A stretch of 64,000 nucleotides of DNA from Leifsonia soli (lineage in GTDB: Bacteria; Actinomycetota; Actinomycetes; Actinomycetales; Microbacteriaceae): the NCBI RefSeq assembly GCF_013408745.1, contig NZ_JACCBJ010000001.1, positions 3,844,001 through 3,908,000 on the forward strand. Reading direction: 5' to 3'. Positions 50,281 to 59,396 of the stretch are shown one piece after another (position 1 is the stretch's first letter; the number at the start of each line of letters is the position of its first letter). The notes beneath the pieces are model-generated. The model was not told the origin of the DNA. It did no database searches and worked only from the letters and a program-made list of their open reading frames with translations. The position numbers and the translations under genes are program-made.

Positions 50281-50771
50281 CGCCGGTGCGTGCGGTCGTC
50301 GTCATGGGCGTCGCCGGATGCGGCAAGTCGACCGTGGCCGAACTCCTCGCCGAGCGCCTCGGATGGGAGCTGCTGGAGGGCGACGGCCTGCATCCCGCGA
50401 CGAACGTCGAGCGGATGAGCGCGGGCATCCCGCTCACCGACGACGACCGCGCGCCCTGGCTGGCCGCGATCGCCGAGTGGATGCGCGAGCGGCTCGACGC
50501 CGGGCGTCCCGTCGTCGTCGCGTGCTCCGCGCTGGCGAGGCGGTACCGCGACGTGCTGCGCCGGGACGACGTGCTGTTCCTGCACCTGAGCGGCACCCCG
50601 GAGCTCCTCGCGGAGCGCCTCTCGTCGCGCGAGCACCACTTCATGAAGTCGGGGATGCTGCAGAGTCAGCTCGCGACGCTCGAGCCGCCTGCCGGCGACG
50701 AACGCCAGCTCACGCTCGACATCGCGGAGCCGCCGCTCATCCTCGTCGCCCGAGCCGCGTCCGCCCTCTGA
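50277..50771 (+). CDS. gntK: Gluconokinase
   Basis: A 164-residue P-loop kinase of normal length. The Walker A motif is GVAGCGKST, followed by EGDGLHPATNVERMSAGIPL, the substrate-site signature, then DDDRAPWLAAI, VVACSALARRYRDVLR and the helical-lid segment REHHFMKSGMLQSQLATLE. It phosphorylates D-gluconate to 6-phosphogluconate for the pentose phosphate pathway. The GTG at 50277 overlaps the permease stop. An element A palindrome begins 8 bases after its stop codon. Confidence 0.95.
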   Translation: MTPVRAVVVMGVAGCGKSTVAELLAERLGWELLEGDGLHPATNVERMSAGIPLTDDDRAPWLAAIAEWMRERLDAGRPVVVACSALARRYRDVLRRDDVLFLHLSGTPELLAERLSSREHHFMKSGMLQSQLATLEPPAGDERQLTLDIAEPPLILVARAASAL

Positions 50772-50778
50772 CCCAAAC

Positions 50779-50844
50779 CGACAGCTCCTGAGTTTTTCGC
50801 CCCGCCGACCGGCGTGTCGGGCGAAAAACTCAGGAGCTGTCGGC
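50779..50844. repeat. Palindromic repeat element A, copy 1
   Basis: A perfect 25-bp stem (50779-50803 with 50820-50844) with a 16-base loop lies between convergent gntK and xylB. The arm contains GCTCCTGAGTTTTTCG. Positions 50811-50850, read on the minus strand, match 63862-63901 at 39 of 40 bases, loop included, so this is a dispersed repeat as well as a likely two-way terminator. Confidence 0.8.
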
Positions 50845-50850
50845 GTGGGG

Positions 50851-52284
50851 CTAGGCGCGGGCGGCGGCGTACTGGGTGCGGATGACGGGACGGGTGTCGA
50901 CGGGGAGCGCGGCGGAGGTCTCAACAGTCCAGGTCGGACGGGTTCCGGTCAGCGCCCAGGCGGCCTGGACGGCGCCGCCGTCGGCGACGTACTCGCCGGG
51001 GGCCGGCACCTCGACGGGGGCGTCGAAGACCTGCGCGGCCACCTGCGCGACGGCCGGATTCTGCGCCGCACCGCCGATCAGCAGGATGCGGCGCTCGCGG
51101 ACGCCGGCCGCGCGGACGGCGTCGAGTCCGTCGGCCAGCCCGCACAGCATCCCCTCGATCGCGGCCCGTGCGAGGTTCGCCGGCGTGGTCGAGGCGAGCG
51201 TGAGTCCGTGGATGCTGGCCTTCGCGTCCGGGAGGTTGGGGGTGCGCTCGCCCTCGAAGTACGGCACCAGCACCACGCCGCCCGATCCCGGCTCCGCCGA
51301 GAGGGCGAGGGCGGACAGCCCGTCGTGGTCGACCGACAGCAGGTCGGCGATGGAGCCGAGAACGCGCGCGGCGTTGAGGGTCGCGATCAGGGGGAGGGAC
51401 AGGCCGGAGGCGTCCGCGAAGCCCGCGACGGTTCCCGAGGCGTCCGCGATGGGCGCGTCGGTCACGGCGAAGACCGTGCCGGAGGTGCCGATCGAGACGA
51501 CGACGTCGCCGTCCGCGGCGCCGAGGCCGAGGGCGGCGCCCGCGTTGTCGCCGGCGCCCGGTCCGACGAGCACGCCGGACGGCGTGCGGCCGGCCGACTC
51601 CGACGGGCCGAGGACGCGGGGCAGGATCACGGCGTCGCCGCCCGCTCCCGAGCCCGCCTCACGGCCGGAACGCCCGAGCGCACGCGCGAACAGGTCGAGG
51701 TCGTACGCGCCGGAGGCCGCGCCCCAGTAGGCGGTGCCGCTCGCGTCGGAGCGGTCCGTCGTGAGCGCCTCGAGGTCGGGCCCGAGCTCGCTCTCGCCCT
51801 CCGGTCCGTAGCCGCGGAGGCGCCAGGTGAGCCAGTCGTGGGGGAGCGCGACGGCGGCGACGCGTGCGGCGTTGCCTGGCTCCGCATCCCGCAGCCAGCG
51901 CAGCTTGGTCGCGGTGAAGGATGCGACGGGCACCACACCGACGCGGGCCGCGTACTCCTCGGCCCCGACCTCGTCGATCAGATCGCGGGCGGCCTGCGCG
52001 GAACGGGTGTCGTTCCAGAGCAGGGCGTCGCGGATGACCCGGCCCTGCGCATCCAGCACCACCATGCCGTGCTGCTGTCCGGCGACGGAGATCGCGGCGA
52101 CGTCGTCGAGCCCGCCGGCGGCCGCGATGGCCTCCTGCAGCGCGCTCCACCAGGCCGCCGGATCGACCTCGGTTCCGTCGGGATGCGCGGCGCGGCCCGA
52201 CCGGACCAGCTCGCCGGTCCCGAGGTCGCGCACGACCACCTTGCAGCTCTGCGTCGAGGAGTCGACGCCGGCGACGAGAGTCAC
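50851..52284 (-). CDS. xylB: Xylulokinase
   Basis: A 477-residue FGGY-family kinase. [17 protein letters not shown] binds phosphate at the N-terminus; [18 protein letters not shown] and [19 protein letters not shown] (with the catalytic Asp) are typical, and [20 protein letters not shown] and [14 protein letters not shown] complete the second FGGY signature. It phosphorylates D-xylulose from xylose isomerase. It follows xylA on the same strand, but a long palindromic element lies between them. An Ala/Gly-rich segment occurs near the middle ([13 protein letters not shown]). Confidence 0.93.
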   Translation of the reverse strand: MTLVAGVDSSTQSCKVVVRDLGTGELVRSGRAAHPDGTEVDPAAWWSALQEAIAAAGGLDDVAAISVAGQQHGMVVLDAQGRVIRDALLWNDTRSAQAARDLIDEVGAEEYAARVGVVPVASFTATKLRWLRDAEPGNAARVAAVALPHDWLTWRLRGYGPEGESELGPDLEALTTDRSDASGTAYWGAASGAYDLDLFARALGRSGREAGSGAGGDAVILPRVLGPSESAGRTPSGVLVGPGAGDNAGAALGLGAADGDVVVSIGTSGTVFAVTDAPIADASGTVAGFADASGLSLPLIATLNAARVLGSIADLLSVDHDGLSALALSAEPGSGGVVLVPYFEGERTPNLPDAKASIHGLTLASTTPANLARAAIEGMLCGLADGLDAVRAAGVRERRILLIGGAAQNPAVAQVAAQVFDAPVEVPAPGEYVADGGAVQAAWALTGTRPTWTVETSAALPVDTRPVIRTQYAAARA

Positions 52285-52309
52285 GGCTGTCCTTTCAGAA
52301 GAGATCCCA

Positions 52310-52382
52310 CCCGCCGTCGAGTCCGCGAACTTTGCACGTTTTCAGACCGAGAACGTGCAAAAAGTGCGGACTCGACGGCGGG
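52310..52382. repeat. Palindromic repeat element B, copy 2
   Basis: A 31-base arm (52310-52340) pairs with 52352-52382 except for four central positions; the loop is 11 bases. The outer arm shares CCGTCGAGT-CGC with the copy at 47908, with C-G (52323/52369) in place of A-T. It separates xylA from xylB on the same strand, so it may reduce xylB expression. A G-rich stretch follows it. Confidence 0.75.
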
Positions 52383-52404
52383 CGGGAGCGGGCGGGGGAG
52401 GGGA

Positions 52405-53595
52405 TCAGCGCGCGCCGAGCAGGTGCTCGAGGGCGAGCTGCTGCAGGCGGACGAAGCCGAAGCCCTTACCGCCGAAGTACGCCGAGGGGTCGAAGTCCTC
52501 GTACGCGCTGCGGTCGGCGAGCAGGTCATCGTACGACTCGCCCTCGCCGAGCGTCGGATGCGTCAGCTCGATGACGCGGGACGCCTCCAGCTGCTCCTGC
52601 ACCTCGGGGTCGGCGCGGAACGCCTGCGCCCGCTCCTTGAGGAGCAGGTAGGTGCGCATGTTGGCCGCGGCCGACTCCCAGACACCGGTGATGTCCTCGG
52701 TGCGGGACGGCTTGTAGTCGAAGTGGCGCGGGCCGTCGTAGGCCGGTCCGCCGTTCGGGCCGCCGTTCTCGAGCAGGTCGACGAGCGCGAAGGCGTTCTG
52801 CAGGTCGCCGTGACCGAAGACGAGGTCCTGGTCGTACTTGATGCCGCGCTGGCCGTTGAGGTCGATGTGGTAGAGCTTGCCGTGGTACAGCGCCTGGGCG
52901 ATCCCGGCGGCGAAGTTCAGGCCCGCCATCTGCTCGTGGCCGACCTCGGGGTTGAGGCCGACGAGCTCCGGGCGCTCCAGCGACTCGATGAAGGCGATGG
53001 CGTGACCGAGGGTCGGCAGCAGGATGTCGCCGCGCGGCTCGTTCGGCTTCGGCTCGATGGCGAAGCGGATGTCGTAGCCCTTGTCGGTGACGTAGTCGCC
53101 GAGCAGGTTGACGGCCTCGCGGTAGCGCTCGAGGGCGGCGCGGATGTCCTTGGCCGAGTCGTACTCGGCGCCCTCGCGGCCGCCCCACATCACGAACGTC
53201 TTGGCGCCGAGCTCGGCGGCCAGGTCGAGGTTGCGCAGCACCTTGCGGAGAGCGAAGCGGCGGACGGCGCGGTCGTTGGAGGTGAAGCCGCCGTCCTTGA
53301 AGACGGGGGCGCTGAACAGGTTGGTGGTCACCATCGGCACGATGATGCCGGTGTCGGCGAGGGCCTGCTTCAGCCGGTCGATCTGCTTCTGGCGCTCGGC
53401 GTCGGTCGAGCCGAACGCGAACAGGTCGTCGTCGTGGAAGGTGAGGCCGTAGGCGCCGAGCTCGTCGAGCTTGTGCACCGCCTCCACCACGTCGAGCTGC
53501 GGGCGGGTCGGGCCGCCGAACGGGTCGGTGCCGTTGTAGCCGATGGTCCACAGTCCGAACGAGAACTTGTCGGCACGGGTGGGGGTGAGGCTCAT
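52405..53595 (-). CDS. xylA: Xylose isomerase
   Basis: A 396-residue class I xylose isomerase. The catalytic H54 and D57 ([14 protein letters not shown]) carry the same numbers as in the Streptomyces enzyme. Metal ligands are in [43 protein letters not shown] and [11 protein letters not shown]. It converts D-xylose to D-xylulose in the cytoplasm. A possible regulator site (GTTTCAATAAAC) lies upstream. Its neighbours xylB, the GH3 enzyme and the CUT1 importer make a xylose/xylo-oligosaccharide utilisation locus. Confidence 0.96.
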   Translation of the reverse strand: MSLTPTRADKFSFGLWTIGYNGTDPFGGPTRPQLDVVEAVHKLDELGAYGLTFHDDDLFAFGSTDAERQKQIDRLKQALADTGIIVPMVTTNLFSAPVFKDGGFTSNDRAVRRFALRKVLRNLDLAAELGAKTFVMWGGREGAEYDSAKDIRAALERYREAVNLLGDYVTDKGYDIRFAIEPKPNEPRGDILLPTLGHAIAFIESLERPELVGLNPEVGHEQMAGLNFAAGIAQALYHGKLYHIDLNGQRGIKYDQDLVFGHGDLQNAFALVDLLENGGPNGGPAYDGPRHFDYKPSRTEDITGVWESAAANMRTYLLLKERAQAFRADPEVQEQLEASRVIELTHPTLGEGESYDDLLADRSAYEDFDPSAYFGGKGFGFVRLQQLALEHLLGAR

Positions 53596-53626
53596 GATGT
53601 TCCTTCAGCGTCGTCGGTGATTTGTT

Positions 53627-53638
53627 GTTTCAATAAAC
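53627..53638 (-). promoter_or_regulatory. Candidate xylose-regulator operator upstream of xylA
   Basis: GTTTCAATAAAC (GTTT/AAAC arms, 4-base centre) lies 32 bases upstream of xylA in an AT-rich patch, unusual for this DNA. Similar AT-rich GTTTA-like palindromes are bound by ROK-type XylR repressors. The regulator itself is not in the window. Confidence 0.4.
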
Positions 53639-53702
53639 TTATACAGCACTGCGGCGACGAGCGCGAGTCCGCCAGGCGAACCCGCAGCCCGTCACGCGCC
53701 GG

Positions 53703-56027
53703 TCAGCGCGCGTCCGTGAAGACGGCACCCACGGTAGCCGTCTCGACGTCCGCCGTCACCAGGCGGGCGTCCGCGGGGGTGACCTCGTGCACCGGGCCGA
53801 TGATGGTCACGTCCGCCGTCGTCTCGCGGAGGTCGCACGACGGGCCGACCCAGAGCTCCACGGCCCCGGGCTCGACGATGCGGGTCAGCGAGCGGTCCGA
53901 GAAGGCGAGGCGGGTCGTCGGGACGGCGAACCGCACGACGGCCTCCTCGCCCGGCTGCAGCTCCACCCGCCGGTAGCCGAGCAGCTGCGCCACCGGCCGG
54001 GTGACGCTCGCCTGCACATCCCGGGCATACAGCTGCACCAGGTCCGTACCGGCACGCTCGCCCGTGTTGCGGATGCGGACGGTCGCGGTGAACGTCCCTC
54101 CGGCGGCCACCTCCCCGTCGGCCACCAGGTCGCTGCGCTCGAACATCGTGTACGAGAGTCCGTGACCGAACGGGAGCACCGGCGTGCTGTCGGCGCTCGT
54201 GATCTCGGTGGGGCCGCCCAGGACCGGGTGGAGGTACGAGTACGGCTGCGCGCCCGCCGAGCGGGGGAGCGACACCGGGAGGTGACCGGACGGCGAGATC
54301 CGCCCCGAGAGCACGGCGGCCAGTGCGCGGCCGCCCTCCTCGCCGGGGAAGAACGCCTGCAGCACGGCCGCGGGAGCCGTGACGCCCTCCACGGCCCAGG
54401 AGATCGCGTAGGGACGGCCGGAGAGCACGACGAGCACCACCGGGGTCCCGGTCGCGACGACCCGCTCGACCAGCTCGCGCTGGATGCCGGGGAGCTCCAG
54501 GCTCTCCACATCGTTGCCCTCGCCGACGGTCCCGCGGCCGAACAGCCCGGCGCGGTCGCCGACCACGACGACCGCGACGTCGGCGGCGCTCGCCGCCGCG
54601 ACGGCGGCGGGGATGCCGGAGCGGTCGTCGCCCTCCACGTCGCAGCCGCGCTCGTACGCGACGGAGGCGGACGGGAACTCCGCCCGCACCGCGTCCAGAA
54701 CGGAGGGCAGCTCGAATCCGAGCGGAACCTCGGGGTGGTGGGCGAGGACGTGGTTCGCGAACGAATAGCAGCCCATCAGCGCTTCGGGGGCGTCGGAGTT
54801 CGGGCCGAGCACCGCGATGCTCGCCGGGGCCGACGCGAGCGGCAGCGTGCCGTCGTTGGTCAGCAGCACCAGGGACTCCTCGGCCAGCCGCAGCGCCACG
54901 TCCCGATGGGCGGGCGTGTCGAGGTCGATGGATGCGGGCGGCGCGTCGAAGGCCTCGTCCAGCAGACCCAGGTCCTCCTTCTGCGCGAGCACGCGCAGCA
55001 CGGCCCGGTCGACCAGGGCCTCGTCGACCTCTCCCGAGCGGATGCGCGAGACCAGCGGCTCGAGGAACGCGTCGCCGGTCGGCAGCTCGACATCGATGCC
55101 GGCCGCGAGCGCGATCGCCGCGGCCTCGCCGAGATCCGAGGCGACCCCGTGCATGGTGTGCAGGAAGGCGACGGAGAAGTAGTCGGAGACCACGGTCCCG
55201 TCGAAGCCCCACTCGTCGCGGAGCACTCCGGTGAGGTACTCGGCGCTCGCCGCGACGGGGACGCCGTCGATCTCGGCGTACGAGTTCATGACCGAGCGCA
55301 CCCCGCCATCCCGCAGCGCCATCTCGAACGGGGGCAGCAGGGTGTCGCGCACCTCGCGGGGTCCCGCGTGCACCGGCGCGTGGTTGCGCCCGGCCTGTGA
55401 GGCGGAGTAACCGACGAAGTGCTTCAGCGTCGCGTGGACGCCGGCGCCCTGCAGACCGCGGACGTAGGCGGTGCCGAGCGTCCCGACGACGTACGGGTCC
55501 TCGGCGATGCACTCGTCGACGCGGCCCCAGCGCGGGTCGCGGATGACATCCAGCACCGGAGCGAGCCCCTGGTGGATGCCCAGCTCGCGCATCGACATCC
55601 CGATCAGGCCGGCCATCTCCTCCACCAGCTCCGGGTCGAACGACGCCCCCCACGCCAGCGGCGTCGGGAACGTGGCCGCCTTCCAGGCCGCCAGCCCCGT
55701 GAGGCACTCCTCGTGCACAAGCGCGGGGATGCCCAGCCGGGTCTCCTCCTTCAACCGGCGCTGCTCCGCCCACAGCCAGGCCGCGCGCTCGACCGGATCG
55801 ACCGGCCGCGTGCCGTAGACGCGGGTCAGCTGTCCGAGACCGTGCACGGTGGCGTCCGCGTACGCACCCGGGTTGCCCATCTCGCCGGCCATCGGCGCCA
55901 CGAGCTCGTCGCCCTTGTCGACCCAGAAGCCGACCAGCTGCGCGAGCTTCTCCTCCAGCGTCATGGAGGCGAGGAGGGCGCTCACGCGCTCGGAGGGCGC
56001 AGTCGAGCGCGGAAGGGATTCGGTCAT
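53703..56027 (-). CDS. GH3 beta-glycosidase, probable beta-xylosidase/beta-glucosidase
   Basis: A 774-residue glycoside hydrolase family 3 enzyme. The N-terminal barrel has ASMTLEEKLAQLVGFW, LAPVLDVIRDPRWGRVDECI and TLKHFVGYSASQAGRNHAPV; the nucleophile is D282 in GTVVSDYFSV. The second domain carries LVLLTNDGTLPLASAPASIA and VVGDRAGLFGRGTVGEGND, and a fibronectin III-like domain closes the protein (VRIRNTGERAGTDLVQLYAR). No signal peptide is present, so it should hydrolyse imported oligosaccharides in the cytoplasm. The xylA/xylB and esterase neighbours favour xylo-oligosaccharides. It follows the CUT1 permease genes after 30 bases. Confidence 0.9.
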   Translation of the reverse strand: MTESLPRSTAPSERVSALLASMTLEEKLAQLVGFWVDKGDELVAPMAGEMGNPGAYADATVHGLGQLTRVYGTRPVDPVERAAWLWAEQRRLKEETRLGIPALVHEECLTGLAAWKAATFPTPLAWGASFDPELVEEMAGLIGMSMRELGIHQGLAPVLDVIRDPRWGRVDECIAEDPYVVGTLGTAYVRGLQGAGVHATLKHFVGYSASQAGRNHAPVHAGPREVRDTLLPPFEMALRDGGVRSVMNSYAEIDGVPVAASAEYLTGVLRDEWGFDGTVVSDYFSVAFLHTMHGVASDLGEAAAIALAAGIDVELPTGDAFLEPLVSRIRSGEVDEALVDRAVLRVLAQKEDLGLLDEAFDAPPASIDLDTPAHRDVALRLAEESLVLLTNDGTLPLASAPASIAVLGPNSDAPEALMGCYSFANHVLAHHPEVPLGFELPSVLDAVRAEFPSASVAYERGCDVEGDDRSGIPAAVAAASAADVAVVVVGDRAGLFGRGTVGEGNDVESLELPGIQRELVERVVATGTPVVLVVLSGRPYAISWAVEGVTAPAAVLQAFFPGEEGGRALAAVLSGRISPSGHLPVSLPRSAGAQPYSYLHPVLGGPTEITSADSTPVLPFGHGLSYTMFERSDLVADGEVAAGGTFTATVRIRNTGERAGTDLVQLYARDVQASVTRPVAQLLGYRRVELQPGEEAVVRFAVPTTRLAFSDRSLTRIVEPGAVELWVGPSCDLRETTADVTIIGPVHEVTPADARLVTADVETATVGAVFTDAR

Positions 56028-56057
56028 GTCGATCTCACACTTCTTGACGGGCGGGCG

Positions 56058-56954
56058 TCAGCCCTTGACGGCGCCGGTCAGGCCGCCGACGATGCGGCGC
56101 TCGAACAGGCTGAAGAAGATCAGCGCCGGGATCATGGACAGCGACGTGAACGCCAGCACCTTGGCGGTGTCGACGGAGTACTGCGACGAGAACGCCTGCA
56201 CTCCGAGGGGCAGCGTGAACGTCGCGTCGTTGTTGAGGAGGAAGAGGGGCAGCAGGTAGCTGTTCCAGCTCGCGATGAAGGCCAGGATGCCGACGGTGAT
56301 GACCCCCGGCAGCGACAGGCGCAGCACCATCCGCCAGAAGAAGCCCAGTCGGCTGCAGCCGTCGATGAAGGCCGCCTCCTGGATCTCGTCCGGGATGGCG
56401 CGGAGGAACGGCACCAGGATGATGATCGTCGTCGGAAGGGCGAAGGCGATCTGCGGGAGGATGACGCCGCCGAGCGAGTTCATCAGGCCGAGATTGCGGA
56501 CCACGATGTACAGCGGCGTGATCGCCACCGTGATCGGGAACATCAGGCCGGCGGCGAACAGCGCGTAGAGGGCGCCGCGGCCGCGGAACCGGTAGCGGGC
56601 GAGGACGTAGCTCGCCATCAGGCCGAGGATGATCACGCCGACCGTCGTCACGACGGCGACGATGGTCGAGTTGAGCACCTCCTGCCAGAAGACCCCGCCG
56701 GTGAGCACGCCGATGTAGTTCGCGGCGTTCCACGGGTTGGGGAATCCGGCCGGGTCGATCGTGATCTGCGAGTTCGTGCGGAACCCGCCGATGACGATGT
56801 AGGCGATCGGCGCCAGCATCAGCGCGATGACGACGAGGGCGACGAAGTAGACGGTCGGGGAGCCCCAGGGCAGCCCCTTGGCCTTCTTGCGGTCCGGCGC
56901 CTCCAGGACGCCCGGGGCGTCCGGGGCGTCGGGGATGACGGTGAAGGCGCTCAT
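56058..56954 (-). CDS. Carbohydrate ABC transporter permease, CUT1 (MalG-like)
   Basis: A 298-residue permease with a short hydrophilic N-terminus and six helices. The EAA loop EIQEAAFIDGCSRLGFFWRM and SLGGVILPQIAFALPTTIII identify the MalG type. It overlaps the MalF-like gene by 4 bases and is followed by the GH3 gene. Like the operon at 35.3-38.5 kb, no ATPase gene accompanies it. Confidence 0.9.
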   Translation of the reverse strand: MSAFTVIPDAPDAPGVLEAPDRKKAKGLPWGSPTVYFVALVVIALMLAPIAYIVIGGFRTNSQITIDPAGFPNPWNAANYIGVLTGGVFWQEVLNSTIVAVVTTVGVIILGLMASYVLARYRFRGRGALYALFAAGLMFPITVAITPLYIVVRNLGLMNSLGGVILPQIAFALPTTIIILVPFLRAIPDEIQEAAFIDGCSRLGFFWRMVLRLSLPGVITVGILAFIASWNSYLLPLFLLNNDATFTLPLGVQAFSSQYSVDTAKVLAFTSLSMIPALIFFSLFERRIVGGLTGAVKG

Positions 56955-57988
56955 CGCTTCTTCCTTCCGGTGCGCCTGTCACCCGTGAGCGCGCCCTCGG
57001 TGTCCCGCCGCAGCACGAACCGCTGGTAGAAGAGGGCGACGATCAGGGAGATCAGGAAGATGACGACGGCGACGGCGTTTCCGTAGCCGAAGTTGCCGGC
57101 GTTGCGGCCGTTGGCGACCATGTAGGTCGCCATGGTCGACGTGCCGGCGGTCGAGGCGACGTACTGGCCCCAGATGATGTAGACGAGGTCGAACAGCTGG
57201 AGCGCTCCGATGATGGACAGGAACGCCCAGATGCGCAGCGTCGGGCCGAGGAGCGGCAGGGAGATCCGTCGCTGGATCTGCCAGTACGACGCGCCGTCGA
57301 GGGCGGCGGCCTCGTACAGCTCCTCGGGGATGCCCTGCAGGCCGGCCAGGAAGAGGATGACGGCGAAGCCGACGTACTTCCAGGTCAGGATGGCCAGCAG
57401 CGTCCAGATCGCCAGGCTCGGGTTCGACAGCCAGTCCTGCGCGAGGAAGCCGAGCCCGATGTTCTTCAGGAGCCCGTTGAGGGCGCCGTTGGTGGAGAGC
57501 ATGAGGCTCCACCCGGTGCCGACGACGACCTCTGCGATGACGTACGGCACGAAGATCAGGACGCGGATCAGCGACTGTCCGCGCATCTTGCGGTTGAGCA
57601 GCAGCGCCAGCAGGATCGCCGCAGGACCCTGGAGCACCAGGGACCCGATCACGATGAGCCCGTTGTGCATGAGGGCCTGCTGGAACGCGGAGTCCTGGAG
57701 GATGGTGATGTAGTTCTGCAGGCCGACGAAGTCGGTGGCCGGCCCGTATCCCTGCCAGCGGAAGAAGCCGTAGTAGGCGGCGATCGCGACGGGGAAGATC
57801 ACGAACGCCAGGAAGACGATGGCTGCGGGCCCGGCCAGCAGCGCGATCTCCAGGCGCATGGCCCAGCCGCTGCCCTTGCGGCGGCGCGGCTGCGGCGGGG
57901 ACGACGCGGCTGCGCCGCCCCCGCCGTGCTGCGCGAGACCCGCTGTCGGCGCGACGCCGGGGGACGTGTTCTCGCGGATGTTCGTCAC
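56951..57988 (-). CDS. Carbohydrate ABC transporter permease, CUT1 (MalF-like)
   Basis: A 345-residue permease. The first ~55 residues are polar and Gly/Ala/Arg-rich, then IALLAGPAAIVFLAFVIFPV is the first helix. The EAA loop ELYEAAALDGASYWQIQRRI is in the MalF position. The GTG at 57988 is chosen because GAGGA lies about 9 bases upstream within the gap after the binding-protein stop. It forms the inner-membrane channel with the product encoded at 56058. Confidence 0.88.
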   Translation of the reverse strand: MTNIRENTSPGVAPTAGLAQHGGGGAAASSPPQPRRRKGSGWAMRLEIALLAGPAAIVFLAFVIFPVAIAAYYGFFRWQGYGPATDFVGLQNYITILQDSAFQQALMHNGLIVIGSLVLQGPAAILLALLLNRKMRGQSLIRVLIFVPYVIAEVVVGTGWSLMLSTNGALNGLLKNIGLGFLAQDWLSNPSLAIWTLLAILTWKYVGFAVILFLAGLQGIPEELYEAAALDGASYWQIQRRISLPLLGPTLRIWAFLSIIGALQLFDLVYIIWGQYVASTAGTSTMATYMVANGRNAGNFGYGNAVAVVIFLISLIVALFYQRFVLRRDTEGALTGDRRTGRKKR

Positions 57989-57999
57989 GAGGACCGTCC

Positions 58000-59286
58000 T
58001 CAGCCCTTCTTGGCGGCGTCGTTGGCCGCCTGGATGAGCTGCTTCGGGTCGCTCTTGCCCGCCAGCATGTCGACGACCGCCACGTTGAGCGCGTTGCCGA
58101 CGTTCTGTCCGAGGACGGTGTCGAGCCACTGCGAGACGTACGGGGCCGCGTTGTAGGCCTTCAGTACATCCTTCAGGTAGGGCTCGGTGACGACCTTCTG
58201 CGCCTCCGAGTTGACCGGCGGGGCGTTGAAGGCCTTGTAGTAGGCCTCCTGCTGCTCCGTCGACGCGACGAAGTTGAGGAAGTCGGCGCACTCCTTCGGA
58301 GCCTTGACCGAGCACGAGTAGCCGTCGACGCCGCCCATGATCGAGCCGGGCTCGCCCTTACCGCCGGGAACCTCCGGGAAGGGGTAGAAGCCGAGGTCGG
58401 GGAGGGGCTTCTGGTCGGGGGTCAGGGACGCGATCACGCCCGGGTCCCACGCGCCCATGAGCTCCATCGCGGCCTTGTGGTTGGCCACGAGACCGGCCGA
58501 GCTGCCTGCGCCCTGCTGTGCGGAGGTCGTCAGGAAGCCGTCGTTGAACGGCTTGGTCTTGGCGAACGCGTCGAGGTCCTCCGCGGCCTTGAGCCAGCAC
58601 GGGTCGTTGAACGACTTCGAGTCGGCGCTCTTCTCCATGGTCGACCCTGCGCACTCGCGCAGTGCGAACCAGTAGAACCAGTGCGCCGCCGGCCAGGCGT
58701 CCTTGGCGCCGAGGGCGATCGGGGCGACCCCGGTGGCCTTCAGCTTCGTGACGTCGGCGTTGAGGTCGTCGATCGTCTTGGGTGCCTCGGTGATGCCTGC
58801 TGCCGTGAACAGGTCCTGGCTGTAGAAGAGCCCGCCCGGCAGGACGGCGATGGGCATGGCCCACACCTTGTCCTGGTAGGTCTCGGCCTTGAACGAGCCT
58901 TCGGAGATGTTCTTCTTGGTCTCGGACGACACCTTGCCGGTGATGTCCATCAGCTGACCTGCGTTGACCATCGCCGCCATCTTGCCGCCGCCGCGCTGCA
59001 GGAAGATGTCGGGTGCGTCGCCGCTGTTGAGCGCGGTCTGCAGTTTTCCGTCGAGGTCCTCGTTCTGGATGGACTGGACCTTGATGGTGACCTTCGGGTT
59101 CGCCTTCTCGAATGCTGCGACGGCATTCTTCCAGAACGCCTGGCCGGGGCCGGTGGTGGAGTTCTGCCAGAGGGTCATGGAGACCTTGCCGTCGCTGGAG
59201 CTGTCGGAGCCGCCGCTGCACCCGGTGAGGGCGAGCGCGCCGGCCATCACGACGGCGGCCCCGGTGAGGAGCTTGGTGCCTTTCAT
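58000..59286 (-). CDS. Family 1 sugar-binding lipoprotein (CUT1 system of xylan locus)
   Basis: A 428-residue binding protein. MKGTKLLTGAAVVMAGALA followed by lipobox LTGC predicts a lipoprotein. KVSMTLWQNSTTGPGQAFWK begins the mature domain; NAVAAFEKANPKVTIKVQSI, DIFLQRGGGKMAAMVNAGQL and KAAMELMGAWDPGVIASL are SBP_bac_1 features. Two cysteine pairs (ECAGS/PCWLK and YSCSVKAPKECADF) may form disulfides. It heads the minus-strand operon and is divergent from a LacI gene with an operator between. A xylo-oligosaccharide or related plant sugar is the likely ligand by context. Confidence 0.9.
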   Translation of the reverse strand: MKGTKLLTGAAVVMAGALALTGCSGGSDSSSDGKVSMTLWQNSTTGPGQAFWKNAVAAFEKANPKVTIKVQSIQNEDLDGKLQTALNSGDAPDIFLQRGGGKMAAMVNAGQLMDITGKVSSETKKNISEGSFKAETYQDKVWAMPIAVLPGGLFYSQDLFTAAGITEAPKTIDDLNADVTKLKATGVAPIALGAKDAWPAAHWFYWFALRECAGSTMEKSADSKSFNDPCWLKAAEDLDAFAKTKPFNDGFLTTSAQQGAGSSAGLVANHKAAMELMGAWDPGVIASLTPDQKPLPDLGFYPFPEVPGGKGEPGSIMGGVDGYSCSVKAPKECADFLNFVASTEQQEAYYKAFNAPPVNSEAQKVVTEPYLKDVLKAYNAAPYVSQWLDTVLGQNVGNALNVAVVDMLAGKSDPKQLIQAANDAAKKG

Positions 59287-59356
59287 GTGATTCCAACCTG
59301 TTCTCTTCGTTGAGGTGGGGACGACGGAAGTGTCGCAAGCGACGGGGGTGGTGTCA

Positions 59357-59388
59357 AACGTTTTCGAAAACCTTTTCTACGCTATGCT
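59357..59388. promoter_or_regulatory. LacI-type operator and leaderless promoter in divergent region
   Basis: AAACGTTTTCGAAAACC (59357-59373) contains the palindromes AAACGTTT and TTTTCGAAAA. TATGCT (59383-59388) is a -10 hexamer 8 bases before the ATG at 59397. The site lies between the binding-protein operon and the LacI gene, so it should control both. Confidence 0.6.
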
Positions 59389-59396
59389 CTGACGCC

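Noticed and set aside
50845..53976. About 1040-codon plus-strand frame opposite xylB and xylA
   Set aside because: Both minus-strand genes carry complete catalytic motifs; the plus-strand translation has none.
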